27,415 nt of DNA from an uncultured Clostridia bacterium (GCA_934130325.1 CAKOYA010000016.1:1-27415), one strand, 5' to 3'. Shown: positions 5,891 through 15,152, numbered from the stretch's first letter. Notes: generated by a model from the letters alone, not told the origin. Numbers and translations are program-made.

Positions 5891-5930
5891 ATGAAGTGGT
5901 ACAAAGTGGTATGAAGTGGTATAAAGTGAG
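5891..5930 (+). promoter_or_regulatory. MraZ operator: four 10-bp direct repeats
   Basis: Four consecutive 10-base units read ATGAAGTGGT, ACAAAGTGGT, ATGAAGTGGT and ATAAAGTGAG. MraZ is known to bind tandem GTGG/TGGG-type repeats spaced one helical turn upstream of its own gene, so this is very likely its autoregulatory site. The fourth unit overlaps the mraZ ribosome binding site (GAGGTGAG), so bound MraZ could also hinder translation. Confidence 0.85.
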
Positions 5931-5941
5931 GTGAGTTTTAA

Positions 5942-6373
5942 ATGTTACTTGGTGAATATAATCATAGTATAGACACTAAGGGAAGAGTTAGTGTTCCTTC
6001 GAAATTAAGATTGGATTTAGGTGAGTCTTTTATTGTAACAAAAGGTCTTGATAATTGTTTATTTGCTTACTCTAAAGACGAATGGGTGACATTTGAAACT
6101 AAATTAAAATCACTACCATTAACTAATACTAATGCTAGAAACTTTGTGAGATTTTTTTTCTCAGGTGCTACTGAATGTGAAATAGATAAACAAGGAAGAA
6201 TAAATATTCCGCAAAATTTAAGAGAATATGCCAATATTTCAAAAGATGTTACGATCGTTGGAGTAGGTACAAGGGTTGAAATTTGGGATAGAGAAAAATG
6301 GAATAATTATACTTCTTGTGAAAATTTAAATGTGGATGATATCGCAAGTCAGATGTCTGATTTAGGCATTTAG
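5942..6373 (+). CDS. mraZ: Transcriptional regulator MraZ
   Basis: MraZ is a ring-forming DNA-binding protein that controls the division/cell-wall operon it heads. The 143 residues are the normal length and contain two AbrB-like swapped-hairpin repeats: GEYNHSIDTKGRVSVPSKLR near residues 4-24 and ATECEIDKQGRINIPQNLR near 76-95. Each repeat carries the family's D-x-K/Q-GR-(V/I)-x-(V/I)-P signature. The start has a GAGGTGAG site. Four operator repeats lie immediately upstream, so autoregulation is expected. rsmH follows after a 180-base gap containing repeated ACAAAAGATA units. Confidence 0.96.
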   Translation: MLLGEYNHSIDTKGRVSVPSKLRLDLGESFIVTKGLDNCLFAYSKDEWVTFETKLKSLPLTNTNARNFVRFFFSGATECEIDKQGRINIPQNLREYANISKDVTIVGVGTRVEIWDREKWNNYTSCENLNVDDIASQMSDLGI

Positions 6374-6400
6374 CTATAAAAACATAAGAAAAAACAATAA

Positions 6401-6510
6401 ACAAAAGATAAAAGAATTTATGAACAAAAGATATAGATACCCAACTAAAGAACTTCCTTAATTGATAAGGAGAATTTTACAAAAGATAAATAAATAATAA
6501 ACAAAAGATA
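6401..6510 (+). repeat. Four direct repeats of ACAAAAGATA between mraZ and rsmH
   Basis: Exact copies of the decamer ACAAAAGATA start at 6401, 6424, 6479 and 6501, with spacings of 23, 55 and 22 bases. They could be a protein-binding array, an mRNA element or chance in AT-rich sequence. The 22-23-base pairs are about two helical turns apart. Confidence 0.6.
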
Positions 6511-6552
6511 AAATATTTTAATATAATGGAAAAAAATAAAGGATTTTGAGTA

Positions 6553-7485
6553 ATGGAATTTAAACATAAATCGGTGCTTTTAAATGAATGTTTAGAAAGT
6601 TTAAATATAAGAGAAAATTTAATTTATGTAGATGGTACACTTGGGGGAGCTGGACATTCATACGAAATATTAAGAAAACTAAATAATACGGGAAGGCTTA
6701 TTGGCATAGATAGAGATAATGAGGCAATACAAGCAGCTAAAAAAAGATTGCAAGAGTTTTCTAATTTTGATATTGTTCATGATAATCATGCTAACATATT
6801 AAATATTATGAAAAAAATGGGTATTTCTGGAGTAGATGGAATATTACTTGATTTAGGTGTTTCTTCATATCAACTTGATGAACCATCACGTGGTTTTAGT
6901 TATATGCATGATAGTAAATTGGACATGAGAATGAATAAAGAGGATAGTTTAAGTGCCTATGATGTAGTAAATAAATATAGCGAAGAAAAATTGATAAAAA
7001 TATTTTTTGAGTATGGCGAAGAGAAGTTTTCTAAAAATATTGCAAAAAAGATATGCGAATCAAGAGAGAAAAAAGAAATTAATACTACATATGAACTTGT
7101 GGATATTATAAAAGCCGCAATGCCTGCTAGAGCCTTACATGAAAAACAACATCCAGCAAAAAGAATTTTTCAAGCAATAAGAATAGAAGTAAATGAAGAA
7201 TTAACCAAATTAAAGCAAGCAGTAGTAGATAGTATACTAGCTTTAAATGAAAGTGGAAGGTTAGCTATAATTACTTTTCATTCATTAGAGGATAAAATTG
7301 TAAAGCATACATATGAAGAGATGGAAGGAAGATGTACCTGTCCTAAAGATTTTCCTGTTTGTGTCTGCAACTATAAATCATATGGAAAAATAATAACCAA
7401 GAAACCAATTATATCGACAAATGAAGAATTGTTAGAAAATCCTAGGGCTAGAAGTGCTAAACTTAGGGTATTTGAAAGAAAATAG
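6553..7485 (+). CDS. rsmH: 16S rRNA (cytosine(1402)-N(4))-methyltransferase RsmH
   Basis: RsmH (MraW) methylates N4 of C1402 in 16S rRNA, using S-adenosylmethionine, in the decoding centre. The 310 residues are of standard length. Visible family marks are HKSVLLNECLESL at the start, the SAM-binding loop DGTLGGAGHS near 28-37, GILLDLGVSSYQLDEPSRGFSY around 96-117, HPAKRIFQAIRIEVNEEL near 200-217, FHSLEDKIVK near 242-251 and the C-terminal NPRARSAKLRV. It is the second gene of the dcw cluster, its usual place. ATG at 6553 has AAAGGA nine bases upstream. ftsL follows after 24 bases. Confidence 0.97.
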   Translation: MEFKHKSVLLNECLESLNIRENLIYVDGTLGGAGHSYEILRKLNNTGRLIGIDRDNEAIQAAKKRLQEFSNFDIVHDNHANILNIMKKMGISGVDGILLDLGVSSYQLDEPSRGFSYMHDSKLDMRMNKEDSLSAYDVVNKYSEEKLIKIFFEYGEEKFSKNIAKKICESREKKEINTTYELVDIIKAAMPARALHEKQHPAKRIFQAIRIEVNEELTKLKQAVVDSILALNESGRLAIITFHSLEDKIVKHTYEEMEGRCTCPKDFPVCVCNYKSYGKIITKKPIISTNEELLENPRARSAKLRVFERK

Positions 7486-7509
7486 TTATTTAGAAAAGAG
7501 GTGAAATAA

Positions 7510-8007
7510 ATGCCAGCTAGAAAGTTATATGAGGAATATTATGAATCAGGATCTACAGCTAGAAAATACGGAGATTATACTAAAATATCTCCAAATAAAA
7601 ATGTGAAAACTGGTAAAAATAAATCTTTAAGAAGAGAGAAAATTCAGAAAAAAAACAATATTTCGGTTATGGTGTTTATTTTATCACTTTTCGCTATGAC
7701 ACTGCTTTTGACATATAGATATAATGTTATTAGTGAAAAAAATTTAGAAGCTCAAAATTTGAAGAATGAACTTACTAAGGTAGAATCAAGTTTACTTACT
7801 TCTCAAATTGATGTTGAGCAAGGAACTGATTTAAATAAAATAGAATCATATGCAAAACAACAGCTTGGTATGCAAAAGCCAGAAAAAAATCAAACTATAT
7901 ATGTAGATACTTCTACTAATGAATCAGTAGTAGAAGTTGAAAAAAGTAGTAATAGTTTTCAAAATATAATTGATAGTATCTCTGATATGATAAGCAGAAT
8001 ATTTTAA
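7510..8007 (+). CDS. ftsL: Cell division protein FtsL-like
   Basis: FtsL is a bitopic protein of the FtsQ/DivIB-FtsL-FtsB/DivIC complex that activates septal peptidoglycan synthesis. The 165 residues have a basic cytoplasmic head of about 50 residues, one membrane helix (NNISVMVFILSLFAMTLLLTY, about 53-73), a coiled coil with leucine/asparagine heptads, and a short conserved end (IESYAKQQLGMQKPEKNQTIYV). Sequence in this family is poorly conserved, so the call rests on topology and on position between rsmH and the class B PBP. GAGGTG precedes the ATG. A hairpin terminator lies directly after it. Confidence 0.85.
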   Translation: MPARKLYEEYYESGSTARKYGDYTKISPNKNVKTGKNKSLRREKIQKKNNISVMVFILSLFAMTLLLTYRYNVISEKNLEAQNLKNELTKVESSLLTSQIDVEQGTDLNKIESYAKQQLGMQKPEKNQTIYVDTSTNESVVEVEKSSNSFQNIIDSISDMISRIF

Positions 8008-8018
8008 AAAATAGGAAT

Positions 8019-8078
8019 AACCAAGACAAATTATAAGTATTATGTATTATAACTTTAATTTGACTTGGTTTTATTTTT
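8019..8078 (+). terminator. Intrinsic terminator/attenuator between ftsL and the PBP gene
   Basis: AACCAAGACAAATTA pairs with TAATTTGACTTGGTT (one mismatch), ending at 8070 and followed by TTATTTTT. A smaller inner stem (TTATAA/TTATAA) extends the structure. It would cut or attenuate read-through from the upstream dcw genes into the PBP gene, which has its own promoter overlapping the 3' arm. Confidence 0.75.
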
Positions 8079-8088
8079 AGTTTATGAT
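8060..8088 (+). promoter_or_regulatory. Internal dcw promoter for the PBP gene
   Basis: TTGACT (8060-8065), which lies inside the 3' arm of the terminator, is followed after 17 bases by TATGAT (8083-8088). A TATAAT at 8088-8093 is also near, but at a 22-base spacing. This allows the PBP and later genes to be transcribed independently of mraZ, rsmH and ftsL. Confidence 0.5.
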
Positions 8089-8118
8089 ATAATAGGACAA
8101 AAAAGAGGTGAAGAAAAT

Positions 8119-10299
8119 TTGGCATATATGTCACTTAAAAACCAAAAAAGAATAATAAAAATACTTATAGTTTGTATTAGTTTAGCCGTGATATTATTTG
8201 CCCGTCTTGTATATATACAGGTAATAAAATCAGGGCATTATACTCAAAAAGCGTATGAACAACAAACAAGAGAAAGAAGTGTTTCTGCAAAAAGAGGCAC
8301 TATATATGATGCTACCGGTACTAAAGTACTTGCCCAAAGTATATCTGTAAATGTGGTTACAGTTGTTCCAAATAGCATTGCTAAAGAGGATAAAGAAAAT
8401 GTTGCTACTAAACTTGCTGAAATTTTGGAATTAAATAAAGATGATGTCTTAAAAAAGATAAGTAAGAATTCATCTAGTGAAACTATTGCAAGTAAAATCG
8501 ATAAAGAAAAGGCAAATCAAATATTGCAATATATAAGTGACAATGAAGTGTCTGGAGTAAGAGTAGATGAAGACACCAAAAGAGTTTACCCATATACTGA
8601 ATTACTAGCCCAAGTTTTAGGCTTCGTTGGAACAGATAATCAAGGACTTGCAGGAGTTGAAGCTTATTATAATGATGAATTGTCAGGAATACCTGGAAAA
8701 ATTGTTGGAAGTACTGATGGAAAAGGAAGAGAAACTCCATTTACAAATGAACAGTATATATCCCCTGTAAATGGAAATGATATAGTTCTTACAGTGGATG
8801 CTACAATTCAAAGTATTGTAGAAAAATATTTATCTAAGGCTGTAAAGGAAAATTTAGCTGAATATGGTATGGCAGTTGTACTTAGACCATCTACAGGTGA
8901 GGTACTTGCTATGTCTACTATGCCAACTTTTGACCCTAACAATCCATTTGAACCTTATACTGATGAATTAAAGGCAAGGTGGGATTCTTTAAGCAAGGAA
9001 GAAAAAAGTACAGAATTAAATAAAATGTGGAGAAATAAGGTTATATCTGATACCCAAGAACCAGGTTCAACTTTTAAACTTGTTACAGCAACAGCGGCTC
9101 TAGAAGAAAAAGTTACAGAACTTGATAAAGCGGGAGAATTTTCATGTTCTGGTAGTATGAAAATAGGAACGTGGACAATAAAATGTTGGAGGTATCCAAG
9201 AAATCATGGTAGCGAATCTTTAAGACAAGGAATAATGAATTCGTGTAACCCTGTATTTATGCAGGTAGGTCAAAGGATAGGAATAGACACATATTGTAAG
9301 TACTTATCAGCATTTAATTTGGATTCAAAAACAGGGATAGATTTGCCGGGAGAAGCAACAGGAATAATGCATGATCCTAAAACTATGACAGCAATTGATC
9401 TTGCTACGACATCATTTGGTCAAACAATACAAATAACTACATTGCAAACAGCTGTTAATTATGCTGCTGTTGCAAATGGGGGAAATTTAGTTCAACCGTT
9501 TGTTGTTAAAGAGATAAAAAGCGGAAATGGTAATTATGAAAAGAAAGTTGAATCTAAGATATTAAAACAAGTTATGTCAAAAACAACAGCAGACAGTTTG
9601 TTAAGTGCTCTTGAAAGTACTGTAACAGAAGGAACAGCAACATCTGGAGCAGTGAGGGGATATAGAGTAGCAGGAAAAACTGCAACAGGTGAAAATGGAA
9701 GAGGAGAAAATTTAAAATACTTAGCAGGGTATGCAGGAATCGCACCAGTATCTTCACCAGAACTTGTAGTAGTGGTAAACTTATATGATCCAAAGGGACC
9801 ATCAGGTCATGGTGGTGCTACTTTATGTGGACCGGTTGTAGGTTCAATACTTGATGAATCTTTAAGATATTTAAATGTGCCTACAGATTATACTTTAGAA
9901 GAAAATAGTATAAAAGAATTAGTAATACCCGATTTGACATCAAAAACAATTTCTGAAGCTAAAAGCATATTATCAGAAAAAGGTTTTTCACTTGCTTCTG
10001 ATTCTAATATTTCAGATACAGACATAATTAAAGATCAGATTCCAAAAGCAGGTGCATCACTTATGGAAGGTTCTACTATTAGGGTGTTTATTGATGAATC
10101 TGAAAAACAAAAGGTAGAAGTTCCAGATGTTAGAAATAAATCTTCTGAAGTGGCTAAGCAAATGTTAAAAAATGCTGGTTTAAACTTAAGAATTGTTGGA
10201 TCTGGATATGTATTAACGCAAGAACCTACACCTGGAAGCGTGATTGAAAAAGGTTCAATAGTTACAGTTAAATGTGTAAGTACAACTGATTTACCATAG
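8119..10299 (+). CDS. Class B penicillin-binding protein with PASTA domains (SpoVD/FtsI type)
   Basis: This is the transpeptidase that cross-links septal or spore-cortex peptidoglycan. From TTG at 8119 (AGAGGTG eight bases upstream) it has 726 residues: a short basic head, one membrane helix near 14-33, the PBP dimerisation domain, and the transpeptidase domain with STFK (catalytic Ser 317), SCN (375-377) and KTATG (from Lys 520). Two C-terminal PASTA domains follow: IPDLTSKTISEAK, about 600-658, and VPDVRNKSSEVAK, about 667-726. Clostridial SpoVD proteins have this layout; FtsI/Pbp2X types are similar, so division versus sporulation cannot be decided here. The next gene is murE. An upstream ATG/GTG extension would run into the terminator. 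Confidence 0.93.
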   Translation: MAYMSLKNQKRIIKILIVCISLAVILFARLVYIQVIKSGHYTQKAYEQQTRERSVSAKRGTIYDATGTKVLAQSISVNVVTVVPNSIAKEDKENVATKLAEILELNKDDVLKKISKNSSSETIASKIDKEKANQILQYISDNEVSGVRVDEDTKRVYPYTELLAQVLGFVGTDNQGLAGVEAYYNDELSGIPGKIVGSTDGKGRETPFTNEQYISPVNGNDIVLTVDATIQSIVEKYLSKAVKENLAEYGMAVVLRPSTGEVLAMSTMPTFDPNNPFEPYTDELKARWDSLSKEEKSTELNKMWRNKVISDTQEPGSTFKLVTATAALEEKVTELDKAGEFSCSGSMKIGTWTIKCWRYPRNHGSESLRQGIMNSCNPVFMQVGQRIGIDTYCKYLSAFNLDSKTGIDLPGEATGIMHDPKTMTAIDLATTSFGQTIQITTLQTAVNYAAVANGGNLVQPFVVKEIKSGNGNYEKKVESKILKQVMSKTTADSLLSALESTVTEGTATSGAVRGYRVAGKTATGENGRGENLKYLAGYAGIAPVSSPELVVVVNLYDPKGPSGHGGATLCGPVVGSILDESLRYLNVPTDYTLEENSIKELVIPDLTSKTISEAKSILSEKGFSLASDSNISDTDIIKDQIPKAGASLMEGSTIRVFIDESEKQKVEVPDVRNKSSEVAKQMLKNAGLNLRIVGSGYVLTQEPTPGSVIEKGSIVTVKCVSTTDLP

Positions 10300-10371
10300 T
10301 TTATGAATGTATTTAAGTATAAATTTAATAATAGGATATAATTATATATTTTTGATTGGAGGAAAAAGCAT

Positions 10372-11844
10372 ATGCTTTTACAATATTTAATAGAAAAGTT
10401 AGAAGTAAAAGAAATAATAGGTGACACTAACGTTGAAATAGGAAAAATAGAGTACGATTCTAGCAAAGTACAAAAGGATGATGTTTTCATTGCAATTAAA
10501 GGATTTGAATTTGACGGGAATAATTTTCTAAATGATGTAATAAAAAAGGAAGTAAGGGCAATTGTAGTAGAACAAAGCACAGATGTATCTGATTTAAATT
10601 TAGAAAATGTTACTTTAATAAAGGTAGAATCAACAAGAAAGGCTTTAGCTTTAATGTCTGCAGTTTACTATGATTATCCTGCAAATAAACTTAAAATTAT
10701 AGGAATAACAGGAACCAAAGGGAAGACTACAACAGCATATATGGTAAGGGATATATTACTTGCATCTGGTAAAAAGACAGGTATGATAGGTACAATATAT
10801 AATACATATGGAGACGTAAAGATAGAAGCTACTAGAACTTCACCCGAATCTTTAGATTTACAAAAATTATTAAATGATATGGTAGAGGCAGGAATGGAAT
10901 TTGTTGTTATGGAAGTTTCATCTCATGCATTGGAATTAGACAGAGTATATGGAATTAGATTTAATGTGGGAGTATTTACTAATTTGTCACAAGAGCATTT
11001 AGATTTTCATGAAAATATGGATAATTATTTCAATGCTAAGGCTAAGCTTTTTCAAATGTCAGATTTTGCAATTATAAATGGTGATGATATCTATGCTCCA
11101 AGACTTAAAAAGATACTTACAACTAAATATGCAACATATGGGTTAGACAATGAAGTAAATTTAACAGCAACGGATATAAGGGTAAATTCTGGTTATGTAG
11201 AATTTAAAATGTATATAAATAAAATGTTAGAAACTATACATATAAATATTCCAGGAAGGTTTACTGTATATAATGCGTTAGCTGCAATAGGAGTTTGTAG
11301 TTTATTTAACAGTCAAATGGATGCTATATTACTTGCTCTTGCAAATGTAAAAGTACCTGGGAGAAGTGAAATAGTAGATATAAACAAAACATTTACTGTA
11401 ATGATAGATTATGCGCATACACCATCAAGTTTAGAAGCAATACTTACTGCTACTAAAAAGCATGCTAAGTCAAGGATAATATGTGTTTTTGGATGTGGTG
11501 GAAATAGGGATAAAACTAAAAGATCAGTTATGGGTGAAATATCTGGAAGATTAGCTGACTTTACTGTAATTACTACTGATAATCCAAGAAATGAGAATCC
11601 AAAAGAAATTATGAGTCAAATAGAATCAGGTATAAAAAATACAAAAGGTTTGTATAAAACCATTGAAAATAGGAAAGAAGCCATAAAGTTTGCAATGAGG
11701 ATAGCTTGGAAAAATGATATTGTTTTAATTGCTGGAAAAGGTCACGAAACCTATCAAATTCTCAAAAATAATAAGAAAATAAGTTTTGATGAGAGAAAAA
11801 TAGTAAAAGAGATAGCAGAGCAAATGGAAGGAAAAAATATATAA
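10372..11844 (+). CDS. murE: UDP-MurNAc-L-Ala-D-Glu:meso-diaminopimelate ligase MurE
   Basis: MurE adds the third amino acid to the peptidoglycan precursor in the cytoplasm, using ATP. The 490 residues show the three Mur-ligase domains: an N-terminal UDP-substrate domain, the central ATPase with GTKGKTT (114-120) and the EVSSHALELDR block (191-201), and the C-terminal domain with DNPR (403-406). DNPR marks the meso-diaminopimelate enzymes rather than lysine-adding ones. GGAGG lies 10 bases before the ATG. mraY follows after 19 bases. murF, which commonly comes next, is absent. Confidence 0.96.
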   Translation: MLLQYLIEKLEVKEIIGDTNVEIGKIEYDSSKVQKDDVFIAIKGFEFDGNNFLNDVIKKEVRAIVVEQSTDVSDLNLENVTLIKVESTRKALALMSAVYYDYPANKLKIIGITGTKGKTTTAYMVRDILLASGKKTGMIGTIYNTYGDVKIEATRTSPESLDLQKLLNDMVEAGMEFVVMEVSSHALELDRVYGIRFNVGVFTNLSQEHLDFHENMDNYFNAKAKLFQMSDFAIINGDDIYAPRLKKILTTKYATYGLDNEVNLTATDIRVNSGYVEFKMYINKMLETIHINIPGRFTVYNALAAIGVCSLFNSQMDAILLALANVKVPGRSEIVDINKTFTVMIDYAHTPSSLEAILTATKKHAKSRIICVFGCGGNRDKTKRSVMGEISGRLADFTVITTDNPRNENPKEIMSQIESGIKNTKGLYKTIENRKEAIKFAMRIAWKNDIVLIAGKGHETYQILKNNKKISFDERKIVKEIAEQMEGKNI

Positions 11845-11863
11845 TAAGTAGAAGGAGAAAATT

Positions 11864-12817
11864 ATGAATACACAAACGTTAAACTTAATTATCGCATTCT
11901 TTGCAACATTTTTATTGGGAATGATCGTAGTTCCTAAACTTAAGAAGTTTAAAATTGGCCAAATAGTAAGAGACGATGGTCCAAAATCTCATCTTAAAAA
12001 AAATGGAACTCCGACTATGGGTGGTATAATAATGCTAGTCGTAGTAATTATAATGCTTGGAGTATATTCTTTTAGATATCATGAATTAATTTTGGCTATA
12101 GTTGCTATTTTAGGATTTGGTATTATTGGATTTATAGATGATTATAAAAAACTAATAATGAAAGATACAAAAGGACTTTCACCTATGAAAAAAATAATAG
12201 GATTATTTATTGTAACATCAGTATTTATTATACTATATATTAATGTATTTAATTTAGGTACTGATTTAATAATCCCTTTGATTAATCAACCTTTAACATT
12301 ATCTATAGGAGCTTTTGTGATTTTTACAGCTTTTGTACTTTTGGCTACTTCAAATGCTGTAAATCTAACTGATGGATTAGATGGATTAGCAGCTGGTGTT
12401 GTAGCAATAATAATGACGTTTTTTACAATAGTTGCGGTAAAACAAGGAAATTATGAAATGACTATTTTAGGAAGTACTACTGTTGGAACATGTATTGCAT
12501 TTTTAATATTTAATATTAATCCAGCACATATTTTTATGGGGGATACTGGGTCACTTGCTTTAGGTGGTGCTATTGCAAGTATTGCAATAATTCTTAAGAT
12601 GCCATTATATCTTGTGATAGTTGCACTTGTTTGTATTATTGATACCGTTTCAGTTATAATACAAGTTACATATTTTAAATTGACAAAGGGAAAGAGAATT
12701 TTTAAAATGGCACCCTTCCACCACCATCTTGAATTGTGTGGTATTAAAGAAACAAAAGTCGTTTTAATATTTTGGATAGTTACAGCTATATGTTGTATAG
12801 TAGCATATTTTATCTGA
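11864..12817 (+). CDS. mraY: Phospho-N-acetylmuramoyl-pentapeptide transferase MraY
   Basis: MraY moves phospho-MurNAc-pentapeptide from UDP to undecaprenyl phosphate, making lipid I in the membrane. The 317 residues are mostly transmembrane helices (about ten). Family motifs are visible: DDGPKSHLKKNGTPTMGG (37-54), FIDDYKK (90-96, catalytic aspartates), NAVNLTDGLDGLAAG (164-178), NPAHIFMGDTGS (219-230) and APFHHHLE (283-290). It lies between murE and an FtsW/SpoVE gene. GAAGGAGAAA precedes the ATG. Nothing is unusual apart from the missing murF/murD neighbours. Confidence 0.97.
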   Translation: MNTQTLNLIIAFFATFLLGMIVVPKLKKFKIGQIVRDDGPKSHLKKNGTPTMGGIIMLVVVIIMLGVYSFRYHELILAIVAILGFGIIGFIDDYKKLIMKDTKGLSPMKKIIGLFIVTSVFIILYINVFNLGTDLIIPLINQPLTLSIGAFVIFTAFVLLATSNAVNLTDGLDGLAAGVVAIIMTFFTIVAVKQGNYEMTILGSTTVGTCIAFLIFNINPAHIFMGDTGSLALGGAIASIAIILKMPLYLVIVALVCIIDTVSVIIQVTYFKLTKGKRIFKMAPFHHHLELCGIKETKVVLIFWIVTAICCIVAYFI

Positions 12818-12896
12818 GTGGAATTTGAATCTTTCATTTAATAAAATTTAGATACACATAGTAATTTATAGATTAATATATAAGTAGGAGAGTTAA

Positions 12897-14027
12897 ATGA
12901 AGAAAATAAAGGTTATAGGTAAAAGTGGTGAAAATAAAAAGAATAATTTGGATTTTGGAATGTTAGTAACTATAATAATCCTTTTATGTTTGGGGCTTAT
13001 AATGGTATCATCTGCTAGTTCGTACCATGCATTAAGCACATACAATAATAGTAGTTACTTGCTTACTCGTCAATTAATTTTTGCACTTATAGGTGTTATA
13101 GCTATGTTTGTAATATCTAGAATAGATTATAGAATACTTGCAAAATGGAGTTATTTATTTTATGCAATTTCTTTATTATTATTGATAGCTGTTTTGACCC
13201 CTTTAGGAGTTAATGTTAATGGAGCCACTAGATGGTTAGGATTTGGAGCGTTAAAATTTCAGCCGTCTGAAATAATGAAAATTGCGCTTGTTTTAGTGAC
13301 TGCTACATATATATCAACTAATTATAAGAAAATGAATACTATAAAAGATTATATAATTCCAGCATTATTTTTAGTAGCAGTTATGATAGTTATGTTTTTG
13401 CAAAAACATATGAGTGGAACTTTAGTAATGGTTGTAGCATCATTTTCAATAATATTTGCAAGTGGAATAAAAATAAAAGCAAGGTATATTGTTGCACTTA
13501 TAATTGTAGGTGGTGTTGCTGTTGCAGGATTTATAATAGCCGAACCATTTAGACTACAAAGAATTTTATCTTTTACTAATCCTGAATCTGATATAAAAGG
13601 TGGAAATTGGCAAGCAGCGCAAAGTTTGTATGCAATAGGCTCAGGTGGAATATTTGGTAGGGGACTAGGCCAGAGTAGACAAAAATATCTTTGGTTACCT
13701 GAGGCACAAAATGACTTCATTTTTTCAGTATTAGGAGAAGAGCTAGGTTTAGTTGGTACAACAGCAGTACTTGCATTATTTGCATTTTTCATATATAGAG
13801 GATACAGAATTGCAATTAATTCAAAAGATATGTTAGGTTCACTTATGGCAACAGGAATAACGAGTATTTTTGCACTCCAAATTATCGTAAATATAGCAGT
13901 TGTAACTTGTACAATGCCTGTTACTGGTATGCCATTGCCATTTTTTAGTTATGGTGGAACAGCTTTGTTTATAAATTTATGTGCAATGGGAATATTATTA
14001 AGTATTTCAAGAAATTGTAAAAATTAA
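12897..14027 (+). CDS. SEDS-family lipid II polymerase FtsW/SpoVE
   Basis: SEDS proteins polymerise lipid II into glycan strands together with a class B PBP. The 376 residues contain about ten membrane helices after a 20-residue charged head. Marks of the family are IMVSSASSYHAL near 36-47, WLGFGALKFQPSEIMKIALV near 112-132 (with GxxxxQPSE), GRGLGQSRQKYLWLPEAQNDFIFSVLGEELG near 254-285, and the C-terminal PLPFFSYGGTAL. Partner context is the PBP upstream. FtsW and SpoVE cannot be told apart by sequence alone, and clostridial dcw clusters can hold either. AGTAGGAGAG precedes the ATG. murG follows after 18 bases. Confidence 0.93.
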   Translation: MKKIKVIGKSGENKKNNLDFGMLVTIIILLCLGLIMVSSASSYHALSTYNNSSYLLTRQLIFALIGVIAMFVISRIDYRILAKWSYLFYAISLLLLIAVLTPLGVNVNGATRWLGFGALKFQPSEIMKIALVLVTATYISTNYKKMNTIKDYIIPALFLVAVMIVMFLQKHMSGTLVMVVASFSIIFASGIKIKARYIVALIIVGGVAVAGFIIAEPFRLQRILSFTNPESDIKGGNWQAAQSLYAIGSGGIFGRGLGQSRQKYLWLPEAQNDFIFSVLGEELGLVGTTAVLALFAFFIYRGYRIAINSKDMLGSLMATGITSIFALQIIVNIAVVTCTMPVTGMPLPFFSYGGTALFINLCAMGILLSISRNCKN

Positions 14028-14045
14028 AAATATAGGTGGTTAATA

Positions 14046-15152
14046 ATGAGAGTAATCTTTGCATGTGCTGGTACAGGTGGTCACATAAATCCAGCAATAG
14101 CAATAGCAAATTTAATTAAAGAAAAATATAATAATTCAGAATTTTTATTTATAGGTACAAAAAATGGACTTGAAAATAAGCTTGTAATACAGGCAGGATT
14201 TAAAATTAAGCATATTAGGACGGGAAAAATAATAAGATCTATAACTTTTAAAAATGTAAAACAATTATATAATGCGTATCTTGGAACATTTGATACAAAA
14301 AGAATTTTGAAGGAATTTAAACCTGATTTAGTAATAGGTACAGGTGGATATATATGTGTTCCGGTTATGTTTGCTGCTAAAAGCTTGAAAGTTCCATATA
14401 TGCTACATGAGAGTAATTCACTTCCTGGAGTATCTGTAAAATTGTTTGCAAAAAATGCTAAATGTGTGATGGTAGGTTTTAAAGAAACTACCGAGAAACT
14501 AAAATATAAGGAAAATGTTGTATATACTGGCAGTCCTGCAAAGTTTGATAAAATAAAATATGATAATTTGGATGTTTCTGTATGTAAAAAGAAGTTAGGT
14601 ATAACAACTAATAAAAAATATATTGTACTTGTTACTTGCGGTAGTCAAGGTGCGGTAAAGATAAATGAAACTTTACTTGAACTTCTAAAAAAATACCAAG
14701 ATGAGGATATTTATTATATTTTAGTAACAGGAGACAAAAACTACGATGAAATATGTAAAGAAAAGTCAAAAGTAGAAAGTCAGATAAATAAAAGTTTAGA
14801 TGAATATATTAAATTAGAAAGATTTGTATTTGACATGGATAAGATGTATAAAATATCTGATTTATGTGTAACAAGAGCTGGAGCTATGACTGTTACGGAG
14901 TTAAAACTTTCAAACAAAAAAGCTATTTTAATTCCACTACCATCAGCAGCAGAGAATCATCAATATTACAATGCTAAGGTATTAGAAAATTTAGGATATG
15001 GAGAAATATTAGAACAAAAAAAACTATCTGTAGAAACATTGCATAATTTAGTAAGAAAAATGCTAGAAGAAAAAACTATTAACATCCATGACGAAGAAAA
15101 TTTAGATGTAAATAATAGAATATATGAATGTATAAAAAATGCATTAAAATAA
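14046..15152 (+). CDS. murG: UDP-GlcNAc:lipid I GlcNAc transferase MurG
   Basis: MurG adds N-acetylglucosamine to lipid I at the inner membrane face, giving lipid II. The 368 residues are a GT-B (GT28) fold. The N-terminal glycine loop CAGTGGHINPAIAIA (residues 7-21), GTGGYICVPVMFAA near 98-111, HESNSLPG near 123-130, and the C-terminal donor site with SRAG-like VTRAGAMTVTE (275-285) and PSAAENHQYYNA (300-311) are visible. GGTGG precedes the ATG at 14046. The DivIB/FtsQ gene begins 13 bases after the stop, so they are co-transcribed. Confidence 0.97.
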   Translation: MRVIFACAGTGGHINPAIAIANLIKEKYNNSEFLFIGTKNGLENKLVIQAGFKIKHIRTGKIIRSITFKNVKQLYNAYLGTFDTKRILKEFKPDLVIGTGGYICVPVMFAAKSLKVPYMLHESNSLPGVSVKLFAKNAKCVMVGFKETTEKLKYKENVVYTGSPAKFDKIKYDNLDVSVCKKKLGITTNKKYIVLVTCGSQGAVKINETLLELLKKYQDEDIYYILVTGDKNYDEICKEKSKVESQINKSLDEYIKLERFVFDMDKMYKISDLCVTRAGAMTVTELKLSNKKAILIPLPSAAENHQYYNAKVLENLGYGEILEQKKLSVETLHNLVRKMLEEKTINIHDEENLDVNNRIYECIKNALK

